This document shows, one piece after another, positions 1 to 10,406 of a DNA stretch of 64,000 nucleotides. The number at the start of each line of letters is the position of its first letter. Position 1 is the stretch's first letter. The notes below the pieces were generated by a model, which saw nothing but the letters and a program-made list of their open reading frames with translations, searched no databases and was not told where the DNA came from. The DNA comes from Rodentibacter pneumotropicus DSM 21403 (GTDB taxonomy: Bacteria; Pseudomonadota; Gammaproteobacteria; Enterobacterales; Pasteurellaceae): assembly GCF_000379905.1 (NCBI RefSeq), contig NZ_KB904057.1, positions 1 through 64,000 of the forward strand, in the 5' to 3' direction. A program made the translations under genes and the position numbers.

Positions 1-127
1 GAAGCCAAAGTCAAAATGAAGCGAATAAAGACTAAACAGAATTAAGTAAGATAAATAAAGTAATCAGCTTGTGACCGAGAGAACAAAGAACTAAAAGAAA
101 AGACAAATTAGACGTTATTGAAGAATT
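1..127 (+). other. Spacer before 5S rRNA (probable 23S-5S spacer)
   Basis: AT-rich, A-rich sequence without an ORF lies directly before the 5S gene. In gammaproteobacterial rRNA operons this position is the spacer between 23S and 5S. The 23S gene itself is not visible, so it would lie off the left edge. I see no tRNA here. The spacer identity is inferred from position only. Confidence 0.5.
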
Positions 128-247
128 ATCTTGGCGGCGAGAGTGCAGTGGACCCACCTGAATCCATCCCGAACTCAGAAGTGAAACGCTGTAATGCCGA
201 TGGTAGTGTGGGGTTTCCCCATGTGAGAGTAGGGCACCGCCAGGTTT
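128..247 (+). rRNA. rrf: 5S ribosomal RNA
   Basis: This 120-base stretch can be aligned by eye with E. coli 5S rRNA along its whole length. It contains the conserved blocks CCGAACTCAGAAGTGAAACG, GCCGATGGTAGTGTGGGG and CATGTGAGAGTAGGG. The 5' end CTTGGCGG pairs with the 3' end CCGCCAGG to form the closing helix I, with one T-G wobble. It is the last gene of an rRNA operon and is followed directly by an intrinsic terminator. Exact ends are set by alignment and may be off by a base or two. Confidence 0.97.
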
Positions 248-258
248 TATTATTAAGG

Positions 259-291
259 AATCCCCTGAATCGAGAGATTTGGGGGATTTTG
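259..291 (+). terminator. rRNA operon terminator
   Basis: The arms AATCCCC and GGGGATT, with an inner partial stem GAATC/GATTT, form a hairpin followed by TTTTGCTTTT. It lies 11 bases after 5S and would end the rRNA operon. Confidence 0.85.
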
Positions 292-299
292 CTTTTGGG

Positions 300-552
300 G
301 CTATATGTTATATGTGTGGAGCAGAGGTAAAGAGCTTTATCGTGACATTAAATTGATAAAAAGTGCGGTTGAAAATCAGGAAATTTTTTTATTCTTAATA
401 TAAAATTTAAGTAGCACTTTTCCCTTGCTCAAATCAAATCTTCTTTCCTTCTATTTAATTATAGATTTATTTCTACTGTATTTTTATTCATGAGTGAAAT
501 TTGTTACACTAATGTCTAATTTAAGCGGTGATATGGTTATATTTTCTTTTTG
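300..552 (+). other. Intergenic region before yoaA
   Basis: About 250 AT-rich bases without a credible ORF. They hold one USS core (361-369) and, near 495-510, the sequence TTGTTACACT, whose TACACT is a possible -10 for yoaA. No clear -35 and no further structure was recognised. Confidence 0.4.
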
Positions 553-2466
553 ATGAATAAAGTTACAGAGTTTTTTGCTGAAAGTGGAGCATTAAGCCAG
601 CAAATTAAGGGTTTTTCCCCACGTGCTGAACAGTTAGAAATGGCGCAAGCTATTGAGACGGTTCTTTCTGAGAAAAGTGTATTGGTAGTAGAAGCCGGTA
701 CAGGGACAGGAAAAACTTTTGCGTATTTAGCTCCGGCATTACTTTCCGGTAAGAAGACTATTATTTCTACAGGCTCTAAAAATCTCCAAGATCAATTATT
801 TAATCGTGATTTACCTGCAATAAAAAAAGCGTTGAATTATACAGGGAAAACAGCTTTACTTAAAGGTCGAGCTAATTATTTATGTCTAGAGCGTTTAGAA
901 CGTTTAATTACACAAGGCGTATTAGGGGACAAATCGGTATTAAAAGATTTAGTTAAAGTCCGTCAGTGGAGCATTTCAAGTAAAACAGGGGATTTGACCG
1001 AGTGTACCGATCTTGCAGAAGATAGCCCTATTTTATCCCAATTAACCAGTACGGCTGAAAATTGCCTTGGATCAGATTGTCCGAATTATACTGACTGTTA
1101 CGTCGCATTAGCACGAAAAAAAGCGCTTAATGCTGACATTGTGGTAATCAATCACCATCTGTTTTTTGCAGATATGGCAGTGAAAGAAAATGGTTTTGGT
1201 GAGTTGATCCCGCAAGCGGAAAATATTATTTTTGATGAGGCTCATCAGTTACCTGATATTGCCAGTCAATATTTTGGGCAAGCGGTAAGTTCCCGACAAT
1301 TTTTTGATCTTTGTAAAGATATTAATATTGTGTACCACACGGAATTAAAAGATCTAAAGCAACTAAGCAGTGTAGCGGATACTTTACAAAAAACAGTACA
1401 AGATTTTCGTTTATTATTAGGGGAAGGAAATCTACGTGGTAATTGGCGTGAAATATTAAGACAAAGTGCGGTTGAAAAATCATTTAAAATTCTTGTTGAA
1501 AAATTAGCTTTTTTATCCGAAGTGATTAAATTAGCTTTAGGGCGTTCACAAGCTCTGGATAATATTTTTGAACGGGTTGAAAATCTGAAGAACTATTTAC
1601 AGCGTTTACTTGAAACGGATCGTGTCGGCTATTGTTACTGGTATGAAACCTTTGCACGTCAATTTGCTTTACATATTACACCTTTAACTGTTGCGGATAA
1701 ATTTGGTGAACAGCTGAAAACGAAGCAAGCCGCATGGATTTTTACTTCTGCTACTTTAGAAGTTGATGGGAAATTTGATCATTTTTATCATCGCTTAGGC
1801 ATTGAAAATGCACGCCAACTTATTTTAAAAAGCCCGTTTAATTATACTGAACAAGCATTATTGTGCGTGCCTCGCTATTTGCCAAATACAAACCAAACCA
1901 ATACACAAACAGAGTTGGGGAAAATGTTATTACCTGTTATTGAAGCCAATCAAGGGCGGTGTTTTGTGCTTTGTACTTCCTATGAAATGATGCGTAATTT
2001 AGCGGGATATTTTCGTTCAAATAGTCAACTATCAGTACTATTACAAGGTGAAATGCCAAAAACAACGTTATTGTCAGAATTTACCGCTGGTAAAAATACA
2101 GTTTTAGTTGCAACATCAAGTTTTTGGGAAGGAATTGATGTGCGTGGCGAGGCACTTTCTTTGGTTATTATTGATAAGCTTCCTTTTGTGTCACCTGATG
2201 AGCCTTTGCTTAAGGCGCGTATTGATGATTGCCGTTTACAAGGTGGAAACCCGTTCAATGATATTCAAATTCCTGAGGCCGTGATTATGCTAAAGCAAGG
2301 GGTAGGACGTTTAATCCGTGATGTTACGGATCGTGGGGCTGTCATTATTTGTGATAATCGCCTTGTTATGCGTAACTATGGTGAAACATTTTTAAAAAGT
2401 TTACCAAGTTTAAGGCGTACCCGTAATCTCAACAAAGTGATACAATTTTTACAAAAGAATAATTGA
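553..2466 (+). CDS. yoaA: ATP-dependent DNA helicase YoaA (DinG/XPD-like, Fe-S)
   Basis: Superfamily 2 helicase of the DinG/XPD family, 637 aa. YoaA unwinds DNA 5' to 3' and in E. coli works with the clamp-loader subunit HolC in repair of stalled forks. Visible motifs are Walker A AGTGTGKT (about residues 48-55), four cysteines spaced like the Fe-S cluster of this family (C111, C171, C176, C182), the Walker B box DEAH (228-231) and the C-terminal motif QGVGRLIR. An upstream TTG at 550 is in frame, but the ATG at 553 is the better start; the ribosome site is weak. The gene is followed at once by tsaB, the same order as in E. coli (yoaA-tsaB-slp-fadD-rnd). DinG is the alternative name for this family, but length and context favour YoaA. 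Confidence 0.93.
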   Translation: MNKVTEFFAESGALSQQIKGFSPRAEQLEMAQAIETVLSEKSVLVVEAGTGTGKTFAYLAPALLSGKKTIISTGSKNLQDQLFNRDLPAIKKALNYTGKTALLKGRANYLCLERLERLITQGVLGDKSVLKDLVKVRQWSISSKTGDLTECTDLAEDSPILSQLTSTAENCLGSDCPNYTDCYVALARKKALNADIVVINHHLFFADMAVKENGFGELIPQAENIIFDEAHQLPDIASQYFGQAVSSRQFFDLCKDINIVYHTELKDLKQLSSVADTLQKTVQDFRLLLGEGNLRGNWREILRQSAVEKSFKILVEKLAFLSEVIKLALGRSQALDNIFERVENLKNYLQRLLETDRVGYCYWYETFARQFALHITPLTVADKFGEQLKTKQAAWIFTSATLEVDGKFDHFYHRLGIENARQLILKSPFNYTEQALLCVPRYLPNTNQTNTQTELGKMLLPVIEANQGRCFVLCTSYEMMRNLAGYFRSNSQLSVLLQGEMPKTTLLSEFTAGKNTVLVATSSFWEGIDVRGEALSLVIIDKLPFVSPDEPLLKARIDDCRLQGGNPFNDIQIPEAVIMLKQGVGRLIRDVTDRGAVIICDNRLVMRNYGETFLKSLPSLRRTRNLNKVIQFLQKNN

Positions 2467-2474
2467 GAAAAATA

Positions 2475-3185
2475 ATGACAAATTTAACTTTATTAGCATT
2501 AGATACCTCTACTGAAGCCTGTTCTGTCGCATTGTTAAACAAGGGTGAAAAAACATATTTAAATGAATTGGCTCAACGCACTCATACAAAACGTATTCTG
2601 CCAATGATAGATGAAATTTTGGCAAACTCAGGAATTCGATTAAATCAAGTTGATGCTCTTGCCTTTGGTCGTGGACCCGGTAGTTTTACAGGAGTAAGGG
2701 TAGGTGCTGGGATTGCACAAGGATTGGCTTTTGGGGCGGATCTGCCGGTTATTCCCATTTCGAATTTAACAGCAATGGCACAGGCGGCATTTGAATTACA
2801 TCAAAGAGAAAATGTTGCTGCGGCCATTGATGCAAGAATGAATGAAGTTTATTTTTCTCAACTAAAACGAGAAAAAGTGCGGTCAGATTTCGGTGAATTT
2901 TTTCAATGGCGTGAAGTGATTACAGAGCAAGTTTGTCCGCCCGAGCAGGTTATTGCTCAGTTTACAGATGAGAGTGCTTTCCGAGTTGGAACAGGTTGGA
3001 ATGCCTATTTGCAGTTTTCTGAAAAACGTTTCACCGGTACGGATATTGAACTACCCAACGCTCTGTATATGCTGGAATTAGCTCGAGTGAATTGGTTACA
3101 AAAAGAAGTCATTTCAGCATTAGATATTGAACCTATTTATTTGCGTAATGAGGTCACTTGGAAAAAATTGCCCGGGCGTGAGTAA
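2475..3185 (+). CDS. tsaB: tRNA threonylcarbamoyladenosine biosynthesis protein TsaB
   Basis: TsaB (YeaZ), 236 aa, is the ASKHA-fold partner that holds TsaD and TsaE together when threonylcarbamoyl is transferred to A37 of ANN-decoding tRNAs. The N-terminus LLALDTSTEACSVAL is the family nucleotide-fold strand, and AFGRGPGSFTGVRVG near residues 65-80 is the conserved glycine-rich segment. The ATG at 2475 is chosen over an in-frame TTG at 2463, which would overlap the end of yoaA. Probably co-transcribed with yoaA and slp. It is essential in many bacteria. Confidence 0.95.
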   Translation: MTNLTLLALDTSTEACSVALLNKGEKTYLNELAQRTHTKRILPMIDEILANSGIRLNQVDALAFGRGPGSFTGVRVGAGIAQGLAFGADLPVIPISNLTAMAQAAFELHQRENVAAAIDARMNEVYFSQLKREKVRSDFGEFFQWREVITEQVCPPEQVIAQFTDESAFRVGTGWNAYLQFSEKRFTGTDIELPNALYMLELARVNWLQKEVISALDIEPIYLRNEVTWKKLPGRE

Positions 3186-3213
3186 TTTTCTTATAGATCG
3201 GTAGGAGGAGCTT

Positions 3214-3756
3214 ATGAGAGTAAAAACAATACTATTTTTAACCGCACTTTCTTTCTTATTAACAGGCTGTATTACATCGCCAAAAGGCTTAGATAAAAAT
3301 CGATTCTCAATTACCGATTATCGTGATATTTCACCGCAGGATCTGAATTGTCACTGTAAAACTATACGTTTAGGCGGAAAAATTATTCAATCGGAAATTT
3401 TGCCGAATAAAACGAAAATTGAGGTATTGAGTTTGCCAATTTCTAATTATTCGGGTAAACCTATTGTGGAGTCACAATCCCAAGGGCGTTTTATTGCGTA
3501 TTTTAACGGTTTTATTGATCCTGAAAATCTGAAAGATCGTTATATTACGTTAGGTGGAATTTTATCCGGAAAAGAAGAAGGCAAAATTGAACAAGCTAAT
3601 TACTCTTATCCACTGATTCAAATTGAAAATTATCGCCTTTGGACATTGAGTAAGCATTACTATTACCCACCAAATAATTGGGATGATTGGGGATTTTGGA
3701 GTTGGCATCATCGAGCGTGGCATAACGAGCCGGAAATTCGCTATTATTTAAATTAA
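3214..3756 (+). CDS. slp: Slp-family outer membrane lipoprotein
   Basis: A 180-aa lipoprotein of the Slp/YeaY family. The signal peptide ends in the lipobox LLTGC with the lipidated cysteine at residue 19, so the mature protein should be sorted to the outer membrane. The rest is hydrophilic and ends in an aromatic and histidine-rich tail (NWDDWGFWSWHHRAWH). A strong ribosome site (AGGAG) lies before the ATG. Position between tsaB and fadD matches E. coli yeaY. E. coli Slp is induced in stationary phase, but the molecular function is not known. Confidence 0.88.
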   Translation: MRVKTILFLTALSFLLTGCITSPKGLDKNRFSITDYRDISPQDLNCHCKTIRLGGKIIQSEILPNKTKIEVLSLPISNYSGKPIVESQSQGRFIAYFNGFIDPENLKDRYITLGGILSGKEEGKIEQANYSYPLIQIENYRLWTLSKHYYYPPNNWDDWGFWSWHHRAWHNEPEIRYYLN

Positions 3757-3802
3757 ATGATAGAATCCGCCGTTGATTTTCCAACTATAAGGTTAATAAT
3801 AA

Positions 3803-5491
3803 ATGGAAAAAATTTGGTTTCAAAATTATCCGGAAGGTGCTGAAAAATATCTGGATACCTCAAAATATGAATCAATTTTAGATATATTTAATAAAGCAAT
3901 TCGCGAACATCCTGATCGACCTGCATATATCAATATGGGACAGGTTCTCACTTTTCGTAAATTAGAAGAACGCAGTCGGGCTTTTGCGGCTTATTTACAA
4001 AATGAGTTTAAATTAAAACGCGGTGACCGTGTTGCCTTGATGATGCCGAATTTATTGCAATATCCTATCGCACTTTTCGGTATTTTACGGGCAGGTTTGA
4101 TTGTGGTGAATGTCAATCCGCTTTATACCCCGCGAGAACTTGAACATCAATTACAAGATAGCGGAGCGGTGGCAATTGTGGTTGTTTCAAATTTTGCCTC
4201 AACACTTGAGAAAGTTGTTTTTAATACGGATGTAAAACACGTTATTTTAACCCGAATGGGCGATCAGCTTTCTTTTGGTAAGCGTACATTGGTTAATTTT
4301 GTGGTGAAATACATCAAAAAATTAGTGCCAAAATATAAATTACCAGATGCCGTAACTTTTCGTGAAGTATTAAGTATTGGAAAATATCGTCAATATATTC
4401 AACCGGAAGTGTCACGTGATGATCTCGCTTTTCTGCAATATACGGGGGGGACAACCGGTGTAGCGAAAGGGGCGATGCTTTCCCATGGAAATATCATTAC
4501 CAATGTTTTCCAAGCAAAATGGATCGCAGAACCTTTTATCGGTGATTATGCCCGTGCCCGTTCAGCTATTCTTGCACTACCTCTTTACCATGTTTTTGCT
4601 TTAACAGTGAACTGCTTGCTTTTCCTTGAACTTGGTGTCACCGCTATCTTAATTACAAACCCACGTGATATTGATGGTTTTGTCAAAGAATTAAAAAAAT
4701 ATCGCTTTGAAGCCATTACTGGAGTAAATACGCTATTTAATGCACTGTTAAATAATGAAAATTTCAAAGAAGTTGATTTTTCGGCATTAAAACTTTCTGT
4801 CGGTGGCGGTATGGCTATTCAACAATCTGTCGCGACACGTTGGCACGATTTAACCGGCTGTAACCTTATTGAAGGTTATGGTATGACGGAATGTTCGCCA
4901 CTTATTGCTGCTTGCCCGGTAAATGTTGTGAAACACAATGGAACGATTGGTGTGCCTGTACCAAATACAGATATTAAAATTATCAAAGATGATGGTTCAG
5001 AGGCGGAAATCGGTGAAGCAGGAGAATTGTGGGTAAAAGGCGAGCAAGTTATGCAAGGTTACTGGCAACGCCCTGAGGCAACAAATGAAGTATTGAAAGA
5101 CGGCTGGATGGCAACCGGCGATATTGTGATTATGGATGAGAGTTACAGTTTACGTATTGTAGATCGTAAAAAAGATATGATTTTGGTCTCAGGTTTTAAT
5201 GTTTATCCGAATGAAATTGAAGACGTTGTAATGCTCAATTATAAGGTTGCGGAAGCCGTGGCAATTGGCGTACCGAACGAAGTTTCAGGAGAAACCATTA
5301 AAATTTTTGTTGTGAAAAAAGATGAAAGCCTTACCCGTGATGAACTTCGTCAGCATTGCCGTCAACATTTGACCGGCTATAAAGTGCCGAAAGAAATTGA
5401 GTTTCGAGACGAATTACCTAAAACAAATGTTGGAAAAATATTGCGTCGTATATTACGAGATGAAGAAATTGCCAATCGACCAACACATTAA
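3803..5491 (+). CDS. fadD: Long-chain-fatty-acid--CoA ligase
   Basis: Acyl-CoA synthetase, 562 aa, of the ANL adenylating superfamily. It activates long-chain fatty acids with ATP and CoA at the inner face of the membrane, feeding imported or recycled fatty acids into phospholipid. The ATP-binding motif [11 protein letters not shown] lies near residues 213-223, GYGMTEC is the second adenylation motif, and the C-terminal hinge and lysine region ends in [14 protein letters not shown]. Length matches E. coli FadD (561 aa). No beta-oxidation genes lie in the window. An intrinsic terminator follows. Confidence 0.94.
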   Translation: MEKIWFQNYPEGAEKYLDTSKYESILDIFNKAIREHPDRPAYINMGQVLTFRKLEERSRAFAAYLQNEFKLKRGDRVALMMPNLLQYPIALFGILRAGLIVVNVNPLYTPRELEHQLQDSGAVAIVVVSNFASTLEKVVFNTDVKHVILTRMGDQLSFGKRTLVNFVVKYIKKLVPKYKLPDAVTFREVLSIGKYRQYIQPEVSRDDLAFLQYTGGTTGVAKGAMLSHGNIITNVFQAKWIAEPFIGDYARARSAILALPLYHVFALTVNCLLFLELGVTAILITNPRDIDGFVKELKKYRFEAITGVNTLFNALLNNENFKEVDFSALKLSVGGGMAIQQSVATRWHDLTGCNLIEGYGMTECSPLIAACPVNVVKHNGTIGVPVPNTDIKIIKDDGSEAEIGEAGELWVKGEQVMQGYWQRPEATNEVLKDGWMATGDIVIMDESYSLRIVDRKKDMILVSGFNVYPNEIEDVVMLNYKVAEAVAIGVPNEVSGETIKIFVVKKDESLTRDELRQHCRQHLTGYKVPKEIEFRDELPKTNVGKILRRILRDEEIANRPTH

Positions 5492-5506
5492 GTTTCATTA
5501 TTTAAT

Positions 5507-5538
5507 AATGGGATAGCAATATCCCATTTTGTTTTTTT
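5507..5538 (+). terminator. Terminator after fadD
   Basis: The perfect 9-bp stem AATGGGATA/TATCCCATT with loop GCAA is followed by TTTGTTTTTTTAA. It would end the yoaA-tsaB-slp-fadD transcript. rnd begins 19 bases later, so rnd is either read through or has its own start. Confidence 0.85.
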
Positions 5539-5556
5539 AATCTAAGAGATAATGTC

Positions 5557-6711
5557 ATGATAAAAGAATGCCAAGAACCATTGCATTTTTCATTGATCAC
5601 AACAAATCAAGGACTGTGTGAAATTTGCCAATTGGCACGTCAAAAAAGTGCGGTCGCTTTGGACACTGAATTTGTGCGCGTATCGACTTATTTTCCAAAA
5701 CTAGGTCTCATTCAACTTTATGATGGTGAGCGGGTTTCTCTAATTGATCCTTTAAGCATTAGCGATTTTTCGCCTTTTATTGAATTATTGTCTGATCCCA
5801 ATGTGCTTAAAGTTCTTCATTCTTGTAGCGAAGATTTACTTGTTTTTTTGCAGGAATTTGATCAATTACCCCAGCCAATGATTGATACGCAAATAATGGC
5901 ACGTTTTCTTGGATTAGGAAATTCAGTAGGATTAGCGAAATTAGCATTAAATTATTTGAATACTAAGGTGGATAAAGGTGCGACGAGAACAAATTGGATT
6001 AAGCGCCCTTTATCGGAAACACAATTACATTATGCTGCAGGTGACGTGTGGTATTTATTACCAATTTACGATTGTTTACAAAAAGAATTAATGGCAACCC
6101 CTTGGCAAAATGCTGTACAAGCTGACTGTGAACTTGCCTTATCAAAAACAAAGAAATTACAAGCGCGTGATGCGGAAACTGCCTATTTGGATATTCCAAA
6201 TTCATGGAAGCTTAATCCATTGGAGCTTGCTCGATTAAAAATTTTGGCTCAATGGCGACAAGAAGTAGCGATAGAACGTGATTTGGCTCTTTCTTATGTC
6301 GTTAAGTCAGAAAATTTATGGAAAGTGGCAAAATACAATCCGCGTAATACCTCGGAAATGCTTGAAATGGGGCTTTCCAATAATGAGGTCAGAGTACGTG
6401 GTAAGAAAATTTTGCAACTCTTAGCGAAAGCACGCCGAGTATCGCCCTATGATTATCCGAAACGTATCCTTCGCATCGCTGATGATCCCCGTTATAAAAA
6501 GGCAATTCGCCTCTTACAAGAAAAAACTTATGAGCTAACGCCACAAGGTCTAACGCTAGAAATTTTAGCAAGTAAGCGAAGTTTGGAGGAATTAATCAAA
6601 TGGGTTTGGCGACACAATGAATCGCCGGATAAATTACCCGATTTATTAGTTGGTTGGCGTAGAGAAATAGGATTACAGCTTTTGGCTTTGTTGAAATCTA
6701 TTGAGGCTTAA
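5557..6711 (+). CDS. rnd: Ribonuclease D
   Basis: A 3'-5' exoribonuclease of the DEDD-Y family, 384 aa, that trims the 3' ends of tRNA precursors and other small structured RNAs. The acidic residues are visible: D36 and E38 in LDTEF, D93 in HSCSEDL, and Y159 with D163 in HYAAGDVWYLL. A HRDC RNA-binding domain follows near residues 205-285 and a second HRDC-like part to the end. Length is close to E. coli RNase D (375 aa). The ATG follows the ribosome site AAGAGA. It is the last gene of the plus-strand block and is converging on pta. Confidence 0.93.
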   Translation: MIKECQEPLHFSLITTNQGLCEICQLARQKSAVALDTEFVRVSTYFPKLGLIQLYDGERVSLIDPLSISDFSPFIELLSDPNVLKVLHSCSEDLLVFLQEFDQLPQPMIDTQIMARFLGLGNSVGLAKLALNYLNTKVDKGATRTNWIKRPLSETQLHYAAGDVWYLLPIYDCLQKELMATPWQNAVQADCELALSKTKKLQARDAETAYLDIPNSWKLNPLELARLKILAQWRQEVAIERDLALSYVVKSENLWKVAKYNPRNTSEMLEMGLSNNEVRVRGKKILQLLAKARRVSPYDYPKRILRIADDPRYKKAIRLLQEKTYELTPQGLTLEILASKRSLEELIKWVWRHNESPDKLPDLLVGWRREIGLQLLALLKSIEA

Positions 6712-6724
6712 AAATCATAAAAAA

Positions 6725-6760
6725 ATGACCGCACTTTGTTAATCAAAGTGCGGTCATTAT
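6725..6760. terminator. USS-pair terminator between rnd and pta
   Basis: ATGACCGCACTTTG and CAAAGTGCGGTCAT form a perfect long stem with a 6-base loop, built from two inverted copies of the USS. A-rich and T-containing flanks on both sides let it end the convergent rnd and pta transcripts. Confidence 0.85.
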
Positions 6761-6775
6761 CATTGCTGTTTCAGA

Positions 6776-8914
6776 TTAGCTCTGTGTTGCTTGAATTGCA
6801 GTTAATGCAATGGTGTACACAATATCATCCACTAATGCACCACGAGAGAGGTCATTAACCGGTTTACGCATACCTTGCAACATTGGACCGATAGATACCA
6901 AATCAGCAGAACGTTGTACTGCTTTATAGGTGGTATTACCTGTGTTCAAGTCAGGGAAAACAAAAACAGTCGCTTTACCGGCAACCGGCGAATCCGGAGC
7001 TTTGGAGCGTGCCACATCTTCCATGACTGCCGCATCATATTGTAACGGGCCGTCAATTAATAAATCAGGGCGTTTTTCTTTTGCGATACGGGTAGCTTCC
7101 TTCACTTTTTCTACGTCAGCACCACTGCCTGATGTACCGGTAGAATAAGAAATCATGGCAACTTTCGGATCGATACCAAAGGCTTTTGCCGAATCTGCTG
7201 ATTGAATCGCAATTTCCGCTAATTGTTCTGCATTCGGATCCGGATTTACGGCACAGTCACCATAGACTAATACTTGATCCGGTAATAGCATAAAGAAGAT
7301 AGAAGAGACAATTGAACTGCCCGGTGCGGTTTTAATGATTTGCATTGGCGGGCGAATAGTATTCGCAGTGGTGTGAACAGCACCGGAGACTAAACCGTCC
7401 ACTTCGTTTGCTTCTAGCATCATTGTACCCAGTACCACAGTGTCTTCTAATTGTTCGCGAGCAGCTGTTTCGGTCATTCCTTTCGCTTTGCGAAGTTCAA
7501 CCAAGCGATCCACATAATTTTCACGCACATCAGCCGGATTGATAATAGTAATACCTTTACCTAATTCAACACCTTGTGCTTCAGCAACACGTTGAACGGA
7601 GGCAGGATCTGCTAATAATACACATTCTGCAATACCACGTTCTGCACAAAGTGCGGCAGCTTTAATGGTACGAGGTTCGTCACCTTCCGGAAGGACAATG
7701 CGTTTTTTCGCTGCTCGAGCCAATTCGGTTAACTGGAAACGGAATGCAGGAGGAGATAAGCGGCGTAAACGTGTTGAACCTGCTACTAGGCTGTTGATAA
7801 ATTCCGCGTTGAATTGTTCGCTCATATAACTTTTAATATTTTCAATACGCTCTTTATCGTCAACCGGCACTTCAAGATTAAAACTTTGTAGGCTTAATGC
7901 AGTTTGCCATGTATTGCCTTCAATACGGAAGATTGGTAGCTGAGTTGATTCAAATACATGTTGGCAAAGTTTGTTAATTTGAGCATCAATTTTGTATCCG
8001 CCGGTTAGTAGCATACCGCCAATTTCTACGCCATTTGAAGCAGCAAGTGCCGCAGCAACGATCACATCAGGACGATCTGCCGAAACTACTAATAGGCTAC
8101 CTGCGCGGAAATGTTCAAGCATATTTGGCAGGCTTCGTGCACAGAATGTGATGCCACGAATACGACGGTTAATATTACCCTCATTAATAATTGCAGCACC
8201 TAAGTGTTTCACTAGATCAACCGCACGGGTTGCAATTAACTCGGCTGACCATGGTATGCAAGCTAAAAGCTTAATTGCACTATTTGAGAATAATTTAGCT
8301 AATTCGGCTTCACTGTTACGGCTATGCTGGAAAGAATCGAAAATTTCTGTTAAATCTGGGCGGGTACGACCGGATTCATCAATTGGTGCATTAAATTTAT
8401 TAACGACAACACCCAATAAATTAGGATTATTTTTTCCACCGAATAATGAGGCTGCGGCTTCTACACGCTCTTTTAATTCTGCTGGGGTTTCTGTTGCCGG
8501 AGCAGCAACTAAAATAATTTCTGCATCTAATGCTTGTGCAATTTCGTAGTTAATACTATTTGCGTAAGTGTGTTTACGGGTTGGGATTAAACCTTCAACA
8601 ACGATGATTTCATTATTTTTAGAAAGTTGTTGATGGTTTTCAACGATTTTTTCTAGTAGCACATCGGACTGATTTTGACCAATTAATGATTCTGCTACAC
8701 TTAACATAAAGGGTTCGACGGTTTCTAAAGTCGTATTGGTACGAACGATAGAGGTTGTGCGATCTAATTGATCTTCACCGGAGTTTGGTTGAGAAATAGG
8801 TTTCATAAAACCTACTTTCGCCCCTTTTTGTTCAAGAGATTGAATGAGACCAAGACTTACGCTGGTTAGACCTACACCGGTACTAATAGGAACAAGGATA
8901 ATTGTACGGGACAT
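6776..8914 (-). CDS. pta: Phosphate acetyltransferase
   Basis: Pta interconverts acetyl-CoA and acetyl phosphate; with AckA it forms the overflow/ATP-making acetate pathway. At 712 aa it is the long enteric type: an N-terminal P-loop-like DRTGG part ([19 protein letters not shown]), a central DRTGG domain, and the C-terminal catalytic PTA domain (about 390-712) with [16 protein letters not shown] and [16 protein letters not shown]. The ATG at 8914 has the ribosome site AAGG; a TTG 15 bases upstream in the same frame is rejected. It is downstream of ackA, with a terminator-like hairpin in the 66-base gap. Confidence 0.96.
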   Translation of the reverse strand: MSRTIILVPISTGVGLTSVSLGLIQSLEQKGAKVGFMKPISQPNSGEDQLDRTTSIVRTNTTLETVEPFMLSVAESLIGQNQSDVLLEKIVENHQQLSKNNEIIVVEGLIPTRKHTYANSINYEIAQALDAEIILVAAPATETPAELKERVEAAASLFGGKNNPNLLGVVVNKFNAPIDESGRTRPDLTEIFDSFQHSRNSEAELAKLFSNSAIKLLACIPWSAELIATRAVDLVKHLGAAIINEGNINRRIRGITFCARSLPNMLEHFRAGSLLVVSADRPDVIVAAALAASNGVEIGGMLLTGGYKIDAQINKLCQHVFESTQLPIFRIEGNTWQTALSLQSFNLEVPVDDKERIENIKSYMSEQFNAEFINSLVAGSTRLRRLSPPAFRFQLTELARAAKKRIVLPEGDEPRTIKAAALCAERGIAECVLLADPASVQRVAEAQGVELGKGITIINPADVRENYVDRLVELRKAKGMTETAAREQLEDTVVLGTMMLEANEVDGLVSGAVHTTANTIRPPMQIIKTAPGSSIVSSIFFMLLPDQVLVYGDCAVNPDPNAEQLAEIAIQSADSAKAFGIDPKVAMISYSTGTSGSGADVEKVKEATRIAKEKRPDLLIDGPLQYDAAVMEDVARSKAPDSPVAGKATVFVFPDLNTGNTTYKAVQRSADLVSIGPMLQGMRKPVNDLSRGALVDDIVYTIALTAIQATQS

Positions 8915-8945
8915 AATAAACCTTAACAAATTGAGTTATAAAGAA

Positions 8946-8971
8946 AAACTGCCGAATTTTCTCGGCAGTTT
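8946..8971 (-). terminator. Intrinsic-terminator-like hairpin between ackA and pta
   Basis: On the minus strand, AAACTGCCGAG and TTCGGCAGTTT form a GC-containing stem, followed by TTTTTCTTTAT. This has the shape of a Rho-independent terminator but lies inside the ackA-pta operon, so it may lower pta expression relative to ackA. Confidence 0.65.
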
Positions 8972-8980
8972 GTAGTTAAC

Positions 8981-10186
8981 TTAAAAACTAAGTTTTGCAG
9001 TGTCTTGAGCAATCACTAATTCTTCGTTAGTTGGAAGAACGATAGCTTTAAATTTAGAGTCATCAGAAGTGATCACCCCTTCGTTACCAAAACGGGCAGC
9101 AAGGTTGCGCTCATCATCAATTTTGATACCGAATAATTTTAAGTGATTTAATGTTAATTTACGTACTTGGGCAGAGTTCTCACCAATACCACCGGTGAAT
9201 GCAATGGCATCTAAGTGATCATCACCTAATATTGCCATATAGGCGCCGATATATTTTGCTAAACGATAGCTATAAACATCTAATGCACGTTTGGCTTCAG
9301 GTTTGGACTGATCTTCGTAGTTATCTTCTGAATAACGGCAGTCGCTGGTTACTCCGGTTAAACCTAAAAGACCTGATTTTTTCACTAAGGTCTCTTCAAT
9401 TTGATCCATAGACATACCTAAATTCTTGTAAAGGTAGAAGATAATTGCTGGGTCAATATCACCGCAACGGGTTCCCATCACTAAACCTTCTAATGGTGTT
9501 AATCCCATAGAGGTATCAACAGATTGACCGTGGCGAACAACCGACACCGAGCCGCCGTTACCTAAGTGGCAGATAATCGTATTTACTTGCTCGACAGGTT
9601 TTCCTACACGTTTTGCTACTTCACGAGAAATAAAGAAATGGCTGGTGCCGTGTGCGCCATAGCGACGAATGCCGTTATCTTCATATAAAGAGTATGGTAA
9701 TGCGTATAGATATGCTTCTTCCGGCATTGTTTGATGGAACGCTGTATCAAATACCGCAACGTTTTTATCTTTTAGATGTGGGAACGCTTTAAATGCTTCA
9801 CGAATACCAATTAAGTGTGCCGGATTATGAAGTGGTGCGAATTGTGCTGCGTCCTCAATGTTTTTAATGACATCATCATTGATTAAAACAGATCGGGTAT
9901 ATTTTTCACCACCGTGTACGATACGATGACCAATCGCAGCGATAGAGTTTTTAAGCTCATCGGTCATAATGTTTGATGCGATAAAATCAAGCGCTTCGGT
10001 ATGTGCTGCACCAGCACCTAAATCTGCGTTACCCTTTTCACCGTTAAGTTTCCATTTAATGCGAGATTCAGGAAGGAAAAAAGCTTCGGCTAAACCAGAT
10101 AATTTTTCTTCTCCTGTAGCAGGATCAAGAATTGCAAATTTTAACGAAGAACTACCACAGTTAAGGATAAGAACAAGTTTTGACAT
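8981..10186 (-). CDS. ackA: Acetate kinase
   Basis: AckA, 401 aa, makes ATP and acetate from acetyl phosphate. It belongs to the ASKHA kinase fold. Family signatures are visible: [14 protein letters not shown] at the N-terminus, [29 protein letters not shown] and LGNGGSV, and [10 protein letters not shown] near the C-terminus. Length is typical (400 aa in E. coli). It is the first gene of ackA-pta and diverges from yfbV over a 220-base region in which I could not fix a promoter with certainty. Confidence 0.97.
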   Translation of the reverse strand: MSKLVLILNCGSSSLKFAILDPATGEEKLSGLAEAFFLPESRIKWKLNGEKGNADLGAGAAHTEALDFIASNIMTDELKNSIAAIGHRIVHGGEKYTRSVLINDDVIKNIEDAAQFAPLHNPAHLIGIREAFKAFPHLKDKNVAVFDTAFHQTMPEEAYLYALPYSLYEDNGIRRYGAHGTSHFFISREVAKRVGKPVEQVNTIICHLGNGGSVSVVRHGQSVDTSMGLTPLEGLVMGTRCGDIDPAIIFYLYKNLGMSMDQIEETLVKKSGLLGLTGVTSDCRYSEDNYEDQSKPEAKRALDVYSYRLAKYIGAYMAILGDDHLDAIAFTGGIGENSAQVRKLTLNHLKLFGIKIDDERNLAARFGNEGVITSDDSKFKAIVLPTNEELVIAQDTAKLSF

Positions 10187-10406
10187 AGGAACCCTATAAT
10201 TTGGTTAAAGTTAATAAAAATCCAATCGAAAAGATCGGACTGTAAAGTCGTACATAGGATACACCTTTTATGCAATAAAATAAATTCATCAAGAAAGAAA
10301 AATCTGACTTCATTTAGAGAAAAATGAAATTTGCATCAATTTGATAAGATAGAAATAAGAAGTGATCTGGAGTATCATAAGTGCGGTTATTTTTAAGGGT
10401 GTTTTT

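Noticed and set aside
118-330. Plus-strand ORF of 70 codons at the left end
   Set aside because: It runs through the 5S rRNA gene and its terminator.
7992-8549. Plus-strand ORF of 185 codons
   Set aside because: It is antisense to pta, rich in Ser/Ala of the shadow-frame kind, and has no ribosome site.
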